DNA of 64,000 bases, from the NCBI GenBank assembly GCA_032164295.1, contig JAJHTX010000003.1:62001-126000 (forward strand). Direction: 5' to 3'. The notes below the pieces were generated by a model. That model was given only the letters and a program-made list of their open reading frames with translations. It ran no database searches and was not told where the DNA came from. Within the stretch, counting starts at the first letter, position 1. Each line of letters starts with the position of its first letter. Position numbers and translations under genes: made by a program. The stretch is from Inonotus obliquus. Taxonomy: Eukaryota; Basidiomycota; Agaricomycetes; Hymenochaetales; Hymenochaetaceae. Of the stretch, positions 1-13,000 are shown in pieces.

Positions 1-405
1 TCTTATCCAGTGGCGTGATAGTTGATACTAATTCGTCTTGGACTCGTATGCAACAAATGCAAGCTCTTCGGTTCGCCGTCCGTACTGACTCTCGTCCGCC
101 TTGAAATACTTGATCCATAAATCTTGAGAGATCCGTTCTCACGAATACTATGTGAGACTGAACCATGAAAGCAATTCCATCAAACTTAACTCCTTACAAC
201 ATACAAATCAGGAACGACTGGATTGTTTGCGACATGGGAACACATGTACCTCAGGCAAAAGATAGGGGAGGTGACTAGTGAGAGGTAAAATTGGGACATG
301 TCAGTGCAAGAATACCAACGTACATTATCTACAGCGGCAAATGTTCATTCCTTTCCTAATGGTTCTTCGTAAGGATAGTTCCTAAATTGTTATACGCTGC
401 TAAGC
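1..405. other. Intergenic; duplicated 3' flank of an F-box-like copy
   Basis: I see no gene here. The stretch at about 325-390 resembles the sequence just downstream of FB2 (about 19805-19885); both contain the string ttcgtaaggatagtt. The duplication that produced FB1 and FB2 therefore seems to have carried the 3' flank as well as the coding region. Confidence 0.5.
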
Positions 406-2235
406 CTAACGAGAGTCTATAGCAATGAATATGAATGACTTCCTTGCTCTCCGCGTTCCATCGCAAGTATAAAAGTCCTGATCATCGTTAGACCAGGTCT
501 CCATTTCTGTCGCGTTAAAATGAAACTCCCCAAACCTGTCCAAGTATTCACGGGTCGTGACATACGTTCCAGCTACATCAGCTCTGCGAGAATAACCCAC
601 CGGACACGTTCGTGAATCCAGATTCGTTCGCGTTGCGTAATCCCAGAGCGACGGAAATATCGACATTGGATCGGAAAGAAAATGATCATACGAGAGAGGA
701 AGTACGCCAAGAAATCCATCCTCGTGCTCCTCAAAGATACCGACGTCGGGCTCGTCCTCCCTCATCATCATACAGTAGAACATACTATTTCCAATGCGAA
801 ATATCACCTCGCAATGGTTGTCGGCGCAATATAAAACGGGTATGATTTCGCCAAGGGCCTGAAGCCGGCTACGAAGGATTGTTGAGATCGTAATACCCGA
901 GAAGTCGTCGTCCAAGGGACCCCAGCGTGAAAGCGGTAGGATCCAATCCCAAGATATTTCGACTTGGTCCAATCATTTGTCCAGTCAGAAAATGGAAGAA
1001 TGCCGAGCCTTGAATCGACCCATCTCGAAACGATGCGCGTGGTAATGTCTTGAGGAAGAGGGTCGTAAATAATATAGTCCTTGCGAAGCGAGTAAAAAAA
1101 TGGAAGCTCCAGGGAGACCGGCACCTGAAAGTATTGTTGTGGATTAAAAGGAGGAGAAAAAGGGTTGTTTCATAGTGATGATGGGTCGTGGGTAGCACCG
1201 ACGCGAGTCGTACATCACCAATAGTCGTCCCAAGTAACAGTAGCCCATTCTCATCGTCAAGATCGACGGCTGATGTTACAGATACTTGACGCAGTTCTGA
1301 GAGTTCATCCTGCAATAACAGTCGAATTATCACCGCGGCTCCTTCCAGATCGGGTCTGTGGCCGTCCAAAAACTCACCATGGATAATCCGAAATTGCAGG
1401 GCAGTCAAGCCACGCGATCTGCACGAGTGATTATGTAAATCTCCTGTGACCCAGTTTGCGAGGTACGGATACGTGTCGTCTCCGTTGCGAACGGCGAATC
1501 CTACGAGATCTCCCCTGAAGAACTGCACGTGCGACGCATTGGATATCTGAGCAAGTTCTTGAAAAACGACGTCGTCGCCAGAGTGATGCATCTCGAGAAC
1601 GAGTATGTAAGGACGTCTATAAAGCATCTCATCAGCCATCAAGAGATGACATGAAAATGGAAACGCACGTTGATCCTACAGTAACAGCACATCTGACCGC
1701 TCCAGTAGAGCAATCGATTTTCCCGTCCATAACAGGAGCATCCACATATACCTTCGCTGCGAAACGAACCATTCCATCTGGGGCGACTTCCCACAACGAC
1801 AGCTCGCTCTCGTCGTCGTTCGCCGCTGCAACAAGGCACCAGCGTCCGAGGACAAGCTTCAGCCATGTGACACGAAGATTTCTGGGTATATCGACCCTCC
1901 GAACGTTCAATGTCGTGTTTGGTGTCTTGTAAGCACGATCAAGCAGGGTAGCGTGCTTCACCCATGATTCGATGTCGTGTGCATCCACGGCCTCTATGTC
2001 CTCAAGATTCGACGGTATACGCAATGATCGAGCCTTGACCTCTCTTTTGAATACGTGCACCCAAAGCTGCTTATCGCTTGATATTTTACTTGATAATGAC
2101 GAGCATGTCTATCAAAAGGTAGTCTAGTTCTATAGGATAGGCAACGACTCAGTTTCGTCACCGGTTTAATTCCTTCAGACCAATATGGGTGCATATGATG
2201 AATTGCACGTCGCAAGGAATATTTAAGAGTCCCAT
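406..2235 (-). pseudogene. F-box-like family copy FB1, decayed
   Basis: Homologous along its length to the intact paralog FB2. Exon 1 starts at the ATG at 2235 and has the F-box-like start MGLLNIPCDVQFIIC, but runs into TGA after ..KELNR, where intact copies continue to LRQ and a splice donor. Exon 2 (about 1640-2075) is well preserved (DIESWVKHATLLDRAY; LGRWCLVAAANDDESELSLW). Downstream, about 100 codons of the central exon are missing: SVT is joined directly to SAVDLDDENG, while FB2 has a long segment between them. The start of that exon is also shortened. One base is missing near 951, where CTTTGGG became CTTGGG within the WDWILPLSRWGP motif, shifting the C-terminal domain out of frame. 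The C-terminal domain (RSRLQALGEIIPVLYCADNH, VFRIGNSMFYC) is otherwise recognisable to the stop at 406. With this many lesions I call it a pseudogene; sequencing error could explain the single-base loss but not the deletions. Confidence 0.8.
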
Positions 2236-2887
2236 TCTGAAGCATCAGTGGTTAGCGCAGGGTGATCGCACGTATGGGCACCAGCACCAGAAAGACATTA
2301 CTTACGGGATAATAGTAGGGTGGCCGAGGTTGTTTTCTTCTTCAGGGTTAGAGAATAGCTGAGTGCTGACTGGGTAAAGTGGATTAGGTAACTCTGGACG
2401 TACAACACGACGGTCTTAAGTAATATTATCCTTACCCGGGAAGCGGGTAGTGTTGGTCCGTGCGTGAGATACAATTACATAATTGATTCCGTCACTCGCG
2501 CTCATGTCACCCAATATACAGGAGAACTTTGAACTGATCCTTACCAGCAAATGGAGATCGCGCGCGAGAAGGCTACCTTTCTATATGCCTAGGGAATTTC
2601 CTCGTGTTCAATGCTCATCACGGATGAAATCTTTAAATCGGTGCAGGTAGATACAGGCGGTGATGCCACACGCAACCATTTTAAAGCAATCTCTACATCC
2701 TCATCGCCATGCGGCAACTTTTGTACATCCCGGAGGAACTCGTTTCGTGGCAACCTTCCGCACTGCCAGTGGCAGCAAAGCATTGCTTTCCTGTACTATC
2801 AGAGGTGCTCTTGACTATAACACCTCTCTGGTCCTAAGTCTATCATCCCTCATTCCCACCACTCTCTGAGTATGCCCCAGCACCAAT
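2236..2887. promoter_or_regulatory. Divergent intergenic region between FB1 and NLR1
   Basis: No conserved ORF. Short open frames on both strands (about 2589-2869) resemble nothing I recognise and overlap each other. The region holds the 5' flanks of both neighbours. An ATG at 2872 is followed by a stop after seven codons, so it could be a short upstream ORF of NLR1, out of frame with the start chosen at 2888. Confidence 0.35.
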
Positions 2888-5800
2888 ATGTCTGAAACCC
2901 AAGAAATCCTATCGTCTGCTGTCGTGTCTGCTCAAGAGGGGCTGAATCAGTGAGTCCACGCGCTCGCCTCCGTCTCCTCAAGAGATGACGTACTATCAAT
3001 TATTGTACAGGGATGTGACTGTAACCAGTATGCACTCAGTCGAAAGTATTTTGTGAGAGATAGAGTACTAACATACCATCAACAGGTATCAAAGTTACCT
3101 ACAATGAACCACGAAATGACTATCCCGTGTCTGTCTGCATTGAAATAGGTGATGAGGTACCGAATAAATCGCGGGAATATCGGAAGCACGAGGAGGTCCT
3201 TTGGGTACTCAACAAGTGGGTACTCCTCCATGGTATCATACGTACCAATATAACTCGCTGGGATTGCAGGCTGTTTTCGCCTGAAGTAAAGTTCACTGTT
3301 GCTATTCGGGAGCATCATAGGATCAAACGAAGGGACAGATACATCAGGACTGTTGTCGCCGTAGCCGACATGGTCATGAAGCCTGTACTTGTGATTGACG
3401 GTGAGATAATGAGCCAACAGTTGCCTCGTCATACGTTGACTTTACATTTTACAGGGCCAGGCGGAGAGGCCGTGTCATTGAGCATTTACTGCGAAACTGG
3501 TGGACCGGTCAGTAGCACTAGTACCTTGGCATACAATGATTCACCGAGCATTCCATTCTAGTTTGTTGAGTTGATTCGTAGGCTTGTTGAGGAGGCACAG
3601 GATCGATTATCAAGCATGAAACCTTTCGTCGAGAAACTCGGGAAGGTCTGCGAGGCTTTGAATATTATTGTCGCTGTTGCGGACCCGCTGGGTGATGTGA
3701 GTTCTTGTAATATCTCGGTCATGACCCTCTCGTTTATTTGTTACCTAGGCACACCCTGCGGCTAGAACTGCAGTTAGTGTTGCCACACTGCTCTACGAGG
3801 CAAGTAGTCAATGTCTTGATATTACGTACTGATTTAATAGTTATTGACAGAGATGCACCACGGCAAAAGAGTGTCATGCGGCGGCAACAGAGCTTATGGA
3901 TGACATAGCTTCTTTCCTCCCGTTCACGGCGATCCCGACTGAAATCTGCAAGAGTTCGGTGACTATCCAGACTACGGAATCTCTGCTCGAAGCATTTGAG
4001 CAGATATCAAGGGCTATAATCGATAGTTCAACTGATAAGATCCTGGGTAGGATTCCAGCACTAGTTCGTTGCTTGAGGCTGACCAGTACGGAATCAGGTC
4101 TACTCTTGAATGATCGACGGAACGAAGTCAACGCCTACAAGGAGACGTTAAGGAGGTTGAAGGAGACATTCGACTGGTGCATAAAGACGGAAATATGGAA
4201 GACGGTCTTACGCATAGGTGAGTTTACGCCATTCAGTTCGATTCTCCCACCTAACAGGAATGTAGAAACGCACACGGCAAATTTGTTTCTCACACGACTT
4301 AGGCCTGTGGACTCGGCGTTTTACGTCAGCGAGAAATCGTGCTTCGAAGGGACAAGGAAGGATACTCTCGACATCATTCAACGTTGGTCTTCATCCGACT
4401 CGAATATCTTCTGGCTTCATGGTTACGAAGGATCCGGAAAGTCGACGATAGCGCATACTGTTGCGCAGCTGTTCGACGAGCAGAATCGCCTTGCCGGATG
4501 CTTTTTCTTCGATGGCTGCCGAGAACGTCGAAATCCCGAGGCAACTATTGCGCATCAATTTTCAAAGGTTCATCGATTCTACTCCTCCCTCATTCTCCGA
4601 TTATTGGAAGGAGACGGGGATCGGAACATTCACACCAGCATCAAATTTCAATTTAGGTTACTATTAGAGGAACCTTTAAATGAGCTGTCGAGTCCATCCA
4701 CCGGCATGGCCATACATAATCCTCCCATGCATCTTCCTTGGGTCATTGTCCTGGACGCACTGGAGCAGTCTAATAACTCGGAGCATTCGCGACGCTTCCT
4801 CGCCGGATATGTAAGGCGTATCGCCAAGCTAGTTCCTTGGCTGAAAGTTTTCGTCAGTAGCAGGAAGCTGCCAGGATTCAGCATACTGTCGGGGAGTGAC
4901 TGTCAGGAGATAGACATAAGCGACCCGCTTGTCGACTGCGATTTTGACATAGCTGCATATGCAAAGTACCAAGCAAGTAGGGAAGTACTTCCGGTAGAAA
5001 CGAGGCTTGCTCAAGATTACAAGTTCCCAGGGATGCACTCGAGGATCCGGGTACTGATGCAGATGCTAGGCGTACCGGAGATTGGTAGGGCTGTTGAAGC
5101 GAAGGCTGTTGAAGTCGAGAAGATAGGAATGGACGAACTGGCTCACCTTTCGATCCTTGCAATCATGCATCGATCGGGGTGTGGCGAAGATATGATGTCA
5201 ATCATCCGCGACGTATTGGCTATCGCCGCCTTCGTCACCGCGACCGGCGGCAAGCCACCAACGCAGGACATGCTGCTCCAGATTTTGAGTCCGTTTTGGC
5301 CAGCGGTCACATCGGATGCATTATCGGACGTCCTCCGTTCCCTCCTGCCGATTCTATCCTTCGATGGATCCGAAGTCGAGTTGCTATTCCCAGCCAGCCA
5401 GTTCCTCTGCTTCCTGTCTGATGAACGGAGGTCCGGTGCCTTTGCCGTCGACATCGACAAGGTCGGGAATCGAGTGGCCCGACGATGCTTTGATGAGATG
5501 GATGAGCACCTTCGATTCAACATTTGTAGACTGGATTCATCCTATCTTCTGAACAAAGACGTAGACAATCTCGCGGCCTTGGTCAAGTCGCGAATTCCCG
5601 AGTCGCTGGACTATGCTTGTCTGAGATGGATGGATTGTGTTATCGAATCCAGGGATGCGCAAGCCTTCAGCAAAACGGTGTTCAGCTTTCTATGCTCCCC
5701 GAGAATACTATTCTGGCTTGAGGTGCTCAGCCTGACTGGAAGACTGGAGGTGTCCAAGGAGATTCTTTTGAAGTGCATTGAATTCTTCAAGGTGCGCATG

Positions 5801-7163
5801 GTTAGCTAAAGTTTGATTGCCATTGAACCTTTCTGCGCAGGACCATAACGACATTTGCGAAGCGGCGAAGGATCTTCACTTGTTTATTTCGAGCAATGGC
5901 ACCGCAATGGAGCTCAGCACACGGCACATATACGTATCTGCACTTGCGTGGCTGCCGGGTCGTTTGTTTTTCAGACGTCGCGGCCTGCACGTCGTTTCGA
6001 GTCGTCCCAAGATTGTGTTCGAAAGTTCAGCGACTGAAGAAACAGCAATATGCATTGGTTCTAGATTCGATATTTTCCGCATGGCGTGCTCCACTGACAG
6101 TAGTAGAAATGTCTACGGACACGATGATGGCACACTGAATATCTGGGACGGACGGACGGGAGTGCTCATTCACGGACCTCTGAGCGGACATTCCAATGGC
6201 GTCTGGCCAGTGTCTGTTGCATTCTCTCGAGACGGGAGTAGAATCGTCTCTGGATCTGAGGATATGACATTACGTATATGGGATGCGTTGATCGGCAAGC
6301 TTATCGCTGGGCCATTCCATACAGAGTCATGCGTCGCCGCTCTCGCATTTTCCCCAGACGAAAGCAGGATCGCGTCTGGTCACAAGGATGGCAGAATTCG
6401 GATTTGGAATGCTCTGAGCGGTGACGTCATCGCTGAGTCGTTGATGCGTCACGAAAATTGGATCGAGGCTATTGCGTATTCACCGGACGGAAACAGAATA
6501 GTAACCGGATCGCTTGACAGCACATTGCGTATTTGGGATGCAAACACAGCAGCGTCGATCGGCAATACGTTCGTTGGCCACAGTCTCTACGTCATGGCTG
6601 TTGCATACTCCCCAGATGGCAGCAAGATAGTTTCAGGATCTGCCGATGAAACAGTGAGAATATGGGATGCACAAACTGGCAGACAACTGGGAGAGCCATT
6701 GGAAGGTCATTTAATTTGGGTGATGGACGTTGAGTTTTCGCGAGACGGAAGCAGGATTCTATCGAGCTGTTTCTATGAAATACGCATGTGGGACGCGAAC
6801 AGCGGTGCGCTAGTCGGCGTTGTACCTCGAGGCGAAAGCCGCTGGGATATAGAGAGGCAATGCTTCGTGTCCGTACCAAACTGGTGGCCTAGACGAATAG
6901 CGCTGAAGGTACAATCACTCCTGCTCTCTGCTAATCCGCTGTACATCCCGGGCGACGGGTGTATTCGTACAATAGATGGTGGTCTCCTCTTGTGGGTCCC
7001 TCCAGAACACAGAGGGTGCGCATGCCACACGACCCGGGATAGCACGGTCACCAAGGACGAACACGATGAACGCATTCTGAACTCCGAGTGGGGAAAGCTC
7101 TTTCATGGGAAGGATTGGGCGAGGATCATGGGTGTTGAACTTGAAGGGACGGAGGATGATTAG
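2888..7163 (+). CDS. NLR1: NWD2-type C2-NACHT-WD40 STAND protein
   Basis: Intracellular NTP-driven sensor of the fungal NLR type. Exons: 2888-2949, 3012-3028, 3086-3400, 3455-3507, 3562-3696, 3749-3799, 3851-4046, 4098-4217, 4266-5791, 5841-7163, giving about 1265 aa in one frame. Residues 1-150 look like a C2 domain (strands such as DYPVSVCIEIGDE and EVKFTVAIREHH). A helical linker follows (LVEEAQDRLSSMKPFVEKLG). The NACHT has Walker A GYEGSGKST at about 369 and a Walker B-like WVIVLDALE around Asp480. A helical region (LRFNICRLDSSYLLN, LFWLEVLSL) leads to six WD40 repeats (e.g. SPDGSKIVSGSADETVRIWD) and the C-terminal cap typical of the family (GGLLLWVPPEHR). The acidic stretch after Walker B Asp480 is weaker (ALEQ) than the usual DE pair, so hydrolysis may be altered. 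The ATG at 2888 was chosen because exon 1 is then 62 nt, exactly as in NLR2. The fifth spliced intron (3800-3850) is GC-AG. Confidence 0.9.
3800..3850 (+). other. GC-AG intron of NLR1
   Basis: The donor is GCAAGT after ..LLYE and the acceptor is ACAG before RCTTAKEC. The only nearby GT alternative breaks the frame. The same position in NLR2 (10970-11018) also has a GC donor, and there no GT alternative is visible. Confidence 0.8.
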
Positions 7164-9923
7164 TTTCTTCTTCTTGTATGTACGGTGGCATTCTTGTCTA
7201 TACGCATGAACAAGTATTGCATTATTGTAACAAACGACAAAAGGCGTACAACGAATAGTCAATATTAATCTCATGGATTTTTCTACCCAGCATGGTCGAC
7301 GCCCATACCAGCTAAACTCGACCGCTGTCCACTAACACCCTTCTAATGTCGTACTGGTTCCCGACCGACCGTCTCGGAGACGGACACTCATCGTGGGTGT
7401 GCGTGGCTACGTAGGAAAAGTAGACTATGAAATTCTCTGGACCAATCAATCGTAGTTTATTCGTCGTGCAGGAACGGAATACGTCATGCATCCTTGACCG
7501 GGGAGAGTGGGACGAAAGCGTCGGATGAAGTCCTGAAAACCCCGTTATTAGACGATTAACCGGCAGGTGGCAGAGACGATGTTCTCGAGAGGCGTCCAGT
7601 GCGACAATCATCGATACACCCACTATCCTGCTACACTCAACATGCCATTACGAATGTTCAGCAAACGTGAGTAGTCACGCACGATTACCCAGACAAAACG
7701 GACTCCTCAAAGTATCAGGATGTTGACATGTCGCGAGCGGACTCGCGCAACGCGATGTCCGCGACACCATTCGCCCTCACAATCGTGAGATTGTATGAGC
7801 TAGATACGAATCGGATTGCGCGTTGTGCAGTGGTGCAGTGAGATATTGCTGCGCACTTGCGGAGGCTAAAACGGAGCGGCAGATGCCGAGAGTGATGATG
7901 GCTCCACGCATCGAGGGCTGGCGCATGGTGCCCGACTCTGCAAATACAGACTTACCTTGTCGGAGAACCATGTCTTTCCCGAGACTCTCCGAGATGCCTG
8001 TAAGAGCTTTCAAGTTGCTCCGTTTGGGTTCGGACAAGCACCATACTCACGAAAGCCCAGCTGCTGGAACTTGCGCATAACATCGCGGAGAAGGACAATA
8101 TCACTCACAAGAGTATCAGTCGCAATCAAGCAAGTTGATTGGTATCAAATACGCAGACAACGGAATTGGCTACCTGATCTGATCTGTTCACTTGCCTGGT
8201 GGAATGGATTGCGATAAACCCGTTGACGTACGATCCTTGTCATCATGCTCTGTGACCTTAGTCTGGACGAGACGTCGTTCGAGTTCAATGAGATTCATTT
8301 CGATAAGAATGATGAAAGAGAAAAGAAGGGCTCTGAATCGTTTGGACTTCCGAAGGGCGAACTGAAGAATTCATGGATGACGCTCTTATTATTGAGTTTT
8401 TGGGATACATAATCCGAGGAGATCTTGGTGGTGAGGAGACATTGATGTGATCTCTGCTAGTGTTCCGACCGTATCCTGCTTATGTTGCACGAGGTCAACA
8501 AGTGGAACGATCATTAATATTGATCGTTTACCGATGGTCACGATAAAAGCCCTGTTCTGTCTGTCTCCAAATTCTGAACATGGATAGCGAGCTGGAGGTT
8601 GGCTTGGGAATTGCTCACAATGCATGTCTCAATTAGATGTGCGGTACACTTCTGCTGAGCAATCGAGGTCATTATATTTATGTCTATCCGGCTCTACAAG
8701 GAAGCATTGAAACATATGCCGTAGTCAAGGAGCTGCACACGTTTGCATCCAAATACCGTGGCACGATGAACCTTGACCCTTACGTATATTTGCCAATAAT
8801 TCCATGTCTGTCGAGTTCCGCTTCGCTATCCGAATGTCCAGCTGCAGCCAAAAGCCGTCGCCGAGTCCCCATTCAATGAGATCCAGATAATGCTTACATT
8901 TGCGGTGAGAATGGAGCACGCTCCGTAGCGTTCTCCTCGAAAGGCAATAGGAATGACACCAATGCGGTATCTCGGACCCGCATGCGATATCGATGTCACC
9001 GATGCTTCCGTAGAGCTGTCGCATATTGTGCTCAGCACACCTTCTCACGCTCCTCAGTAGCATGTTGACCAGCTCATGACACCTGAATAACAAGCAAATA
9101 ATCGTCAAATGAGTTATGTATCTTCGTTTCTTCTCTTCCCGGTGAAGGGTTACGTACCAGCATTCCTTATTCTATCACTGATTTCGATTCAAAGGGGATA
9201 AACAGTAGTCATACGTAACAGCATTGGAACACTAATAGGAAAACGATGACTCGCAGCAAACACTGAAATGACCGAAGCTGAGGAGGGATTTTCTCGTACA
9301 TGTACAGACAAATAAGGCAGCGGGGAACGAATAACGGCTGACAAAGATGAGCGACAATTTACCTGGCAGTTTCCGATGAGGTCAGCAATGGGTCCAAGGT
9401 GGCGCGTCTAATGGATGGAATGGATGGTTGTCCTCAAGCACTTCGGTTTTCGTCACCAGACATCCGTATCACCTCGTTATCTTCACTGAATGGAAGTACA
9501 GCTCTCTTCCATCACTTCGAAGACCTATTGAACCTTATTCTACAGCTTTTCTGCACGAAGACACGAGGAGATGACATGTAAGCGAAAATTTCATTTTAGC
9601 GCTCGTGCTGTGCTTTTCATATCAGCATGAACTCAGTAAGGATGAGCGGCATGGTGTACTGAATCACGAAGTAAGTTGATTCTCCATCTACTATTGAGAG
9701 GCGCTGCACTTACAGTATTTTCTTCTGAGCTGTGCTACAATGAATCCCATGCTGGCGCAGCATTGTTGGTGTAAGGATCATATCAATCAGCGCTTTGCCG
9801 TAGATGAGAAAACGCGAACTTCTCTTCGATATTGCATGCCGGGAGCTCACGGTGAGGCTACATCATCGCTTCTCGTCCATGCGACATCAAGGATGGCCTG
9901 TAAATAGCTCCATATTCCCATCG
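7164..9923. other. Long intergenic region between the two NLRs
   Basis: About 2.8 kb without a gene I can support. Open frames exist on the minus strand (7312-7623, 7777-8037, 8389-8625, 8725-9108) and one reading around 8826-9038 contains the coding-like string RYRIGVIPIAFRGERYG. None matches a family I recognise and no splice model joins them. It may be relics of an old gene or transposon. Confidence 0.3.
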
Positions 9924-9966
9924 CCCCTCCCCCTCCCCCTCCCCCTCCCCCTCCCCCTCCCCCTCC
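9924..9966 (+). repeat. (CCCCTC)n hexanucleotide microsatellite
   Basis: About seven near-perfect tandem copies of a 6-base C/T unit, interrupted at the 3' end by a G. It lies about 85 bp upstream of the NLR2 start codon with the pyrimidine strand on the coding side. It is absent upstream of NLR1. Pyrimidine tracts are common in fungal promoters, so it could influence NLR2 expression; this is inference. Confidence 0.9.
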
Positions 9967-10051
9967 GCCTCTCTTCCCCCTCTTGGATACGTCCCAGAGG
10001 CACGCTTCTTTTTCTCATTAAAGCATCCGAACTCGAGCCGTAAGGGTCACA

Positions 10052-13000
10052 ATGCCTCACCCCCAAGAAGCAATGTCATCTGCACTTGTACCTACTAACG
10101 CGGACTTGGCTCAGTGAGTCGATGGGCTCATCCCTGCTTCCCCAAGGAATTAATTTACTCGTGCATTATGCAGTGCAGTGACGGTATCTGGTAATCACTC
10201 TTGCAAGTGTTCTGCTAGAGATGGCGTGTTAAAATGCCATTTATAGGCGTCAAAGTTTCCTACAAGAAACCTCGGAAAGACTACCCCGTGTCTATCCGCA
10301 TCATAATAGGTGATGAGGTGACGATCAAGTCACAGAAATATGATAAATCCCAACAGGAGTTCTTGTGGGGTCTCAACAAGTGTGTGCTCCTCAATGGGCT
10401 ACTGTATCCGCTTACATAGATCGCCGCAACTCTCCTAGACAATTTTCACCCGACGCGAAGTTCACCGTTGTTGTTCGGGAACATCATAAGCTCCAACGGC
10501 GGGATAGACACGTGATCACCACTGTCACTGTGGCCGACATGATCATGAAGCCAGTATTAGTGATTGATGGTGAGCTTGCGAGAAGGACATTTCATCATCA
10601 CACGCTGACGTTATCTTTGGCAGAGCCAAGCGGAGAGGCAATGTCGTTGAGCATCCATTGCGAAACTGCCGGTCCAGTACGCAGTTCGAGCGCTTTGATA
10701 AAATACAATGACTTTAAGCATTCCCTTCTAGTTTGTCACGTTGATTCATCAGCTCGTTGAGGATGCACAAGGTCGATTATCGAGCATGAAAATCTTTATT
10801 GAGAAGCTTGGAAAGGTCTGCGAGGCTTTGAATATCATTGTCACTGTTGTGAAACCACTGGGAGATGTGAGATTCTGCATATTTCATTCATAGACATCTC
10901 ATATTGGTTGTCACTCAGGCGCATCCCGCAGTTAAGGCCGCAGCTAGCGTAGCTACATTACTCTACGAGGCAAGCAGGCAATTTCTTGGAACGATAAACT
11001 AATTTACCATATTACTAGAGATGCAAGATGCTGCAGGAGTGTCATGTAGCGGCGACTGAGCTTATGGAAGATATAGCTTCCTTCCTTCCGTTCACGGAGA
11101 TCCCAATCGAGCGCTGCAAGAGCTCAGTGACTATTCAGACTGCCGAATCTCTGCTCGAAGTATTTGAGCAAATATCCAGAGCTATAATCGACACCTCCAC
11201 AGCTACGGTCCTCGGTAAGAACTCAGAACTTAGTTGTGGTCTTAAAGCTGACCACGTTGGGTGACAGGTTTACTGCTGAAGGATAGGCTAGAGGAATCCA
11301 AGATTTATAAGGAACGACTCAGGAGTTTGAAGGAGAAATTCGACTGGTGCGTAAAGACAGAGATATGGAAGGCCGTCCTACGTGTAGGTGAGTAACGATG
11401 TAGTGTATAATTGCATATCGGGTGACACAGCTCGGCAGAGACTCACACTGAGAATTCTCTTCTCACCCTCCTGCGTCCCGTGCACTCAGCTTTCCGTAAT
11501 CCTGAAAGGGTGTGCTTCGAGGGATCGAGAAAGGATACGATTCAGATGATTCATGATTGGTCAACAACGAGTTCAAAGCTACTATGGCTGCACGGTCCAA
11601 AAGGGATGGGCAAGTCGACCATAGCGCATACTATTTCTGAGTCACTCTATGAAGAAAATCGTCTTGCTGGATGTTTCTTCTGCGACAGAAAGCTAGATGA
11701 GCTTCATTGTCCAGAAAGGATCATTCCTACCATCGCGTATCAACTAGCCAAGTGGCATGCCGGATACCGCTCCAAGATCCTCGATATACTGCATGGGCAT
11801 GAAGAGCTGGATATTCACATCGGATTAGAACCTCAAATCGATATTCTCTTGAAGAGACCATTGACCAAACTTCATGCCGAAAGGACAACCCAGTATTTGC
11901 CTCCAGCGCATAAACCGTTGATCATTGTCCTGGATGAGGTGGATGCGTGCAATGATGCTGAAAGCTCGAGACGGTCGCTATTCGATATCATCATAGATGT
12001 TGCTGTAGTGGTACCGTGGCTCAAAGTCTGTGTCATTAGCGGCACGTCAGAAGACATCGAAAGGCGTCTCCGACAAACAGAATTTCAGCAGATCGACATT
12101 TCCAATGCATCTCTCGACCTGCGTCACGACATCGCCGCATATGCAAAACTCTGCACGGACCACGCGCGGTCGTCGATGAAGAGGAATACGAGGTTCGGAC
12201 GTGATGTACGAGGACTTTTGTCTCGGTTGGCAACATCGTTGGAATCAATTAATGGGATTGGGAAAGCCGATGACATCAACGACTTGGACCTCCTAGATAT
12301 CGATGGATTTTTCCGTCAACTTATCCAGCACATTGTCGGTAGAGAAGGATGCGACGATGTAAAGCGATCAATTGTCCCTTCCATCCTTGCCATCATTTGC
12401 TGCAGAACCAGTTCCGAGCCGCTGTCAGTGAACATTCTTCCTCGCCTTCTTTGGCTTTATAACCCTGGCATACCAGAGGACGTCATTCGCAGTACACTTC
12501 CGCTGCTCTCCCCCATAATATCTATAGACAAAGCGGGTTTTCTCTGCGGCCTGCTTCCGCCTAGCGAACTCACGACATTCCTTTCCGATCGTAGGCGCTC
12601 CGGGACTTTTTGGGTGGATGTGGACACAATGAGGGAGGGCAGATTCCGGAATTGCTTCAAGACGATGCATGCCCAGTTGAGATTCAATATATGCGATCTG
12701 GAGACATCACATGCGCGAAATGAACATATTCCGTGTTTACAGGACAGAGTTAGGTCTGGAATTCCAGACTTGCTCCGATATTACAGCCTAACCTGGATGG
12801 ACGTGATTGCTCAGTCGGGCGACCAGGACGCTTCCGCTAATGCTGTAATCGAAATACTACGCTCGCCGAAAGTGCTTTTTTGGCTCGAAGTTCTTAGTTT
12901 AATCGGGGAGCTGAAAGACGCTCTGAGAATTCTCACAGATTGCATGGTTTATTTCAAGGTAAGTATATTTCATACACCGTATCCATCCTCTCTGACTGAC

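Noticed and set aside
951..951. Treating the FB1 frameshift as sequencing error and calling an intact gene
   Set aside because: FB1 also has two internal deletions and a stop in exon 1, so one corrected base would not restore it.
2872..2895. ATG at 2872 as the NLR1 start
   Set aside because: It meets a stop after seven codons. The ATG at 2888 gives a 62-nt first exon identical in length to NLR2.
3401..3454. Reading NLR1 without the 54-nt intron
   Set aside because: It is open in frame, but the donor GTGAGA, a branch-like ctgac/ttgac and the homologous intron in NLR2 make splicing more likely.
7312..9108. Several minus-strand ORFs that might form one gene
   Set aside because: No consistent splice chain or family match could be built; kept only as a note on the intergenic region.
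9804..10043. 79-codon plus-strand frame with a Leu-Pro repeat
   Set aside because: It is the translation of the hexanucleotide repeat and ends before the NLR2 start; no independent support.
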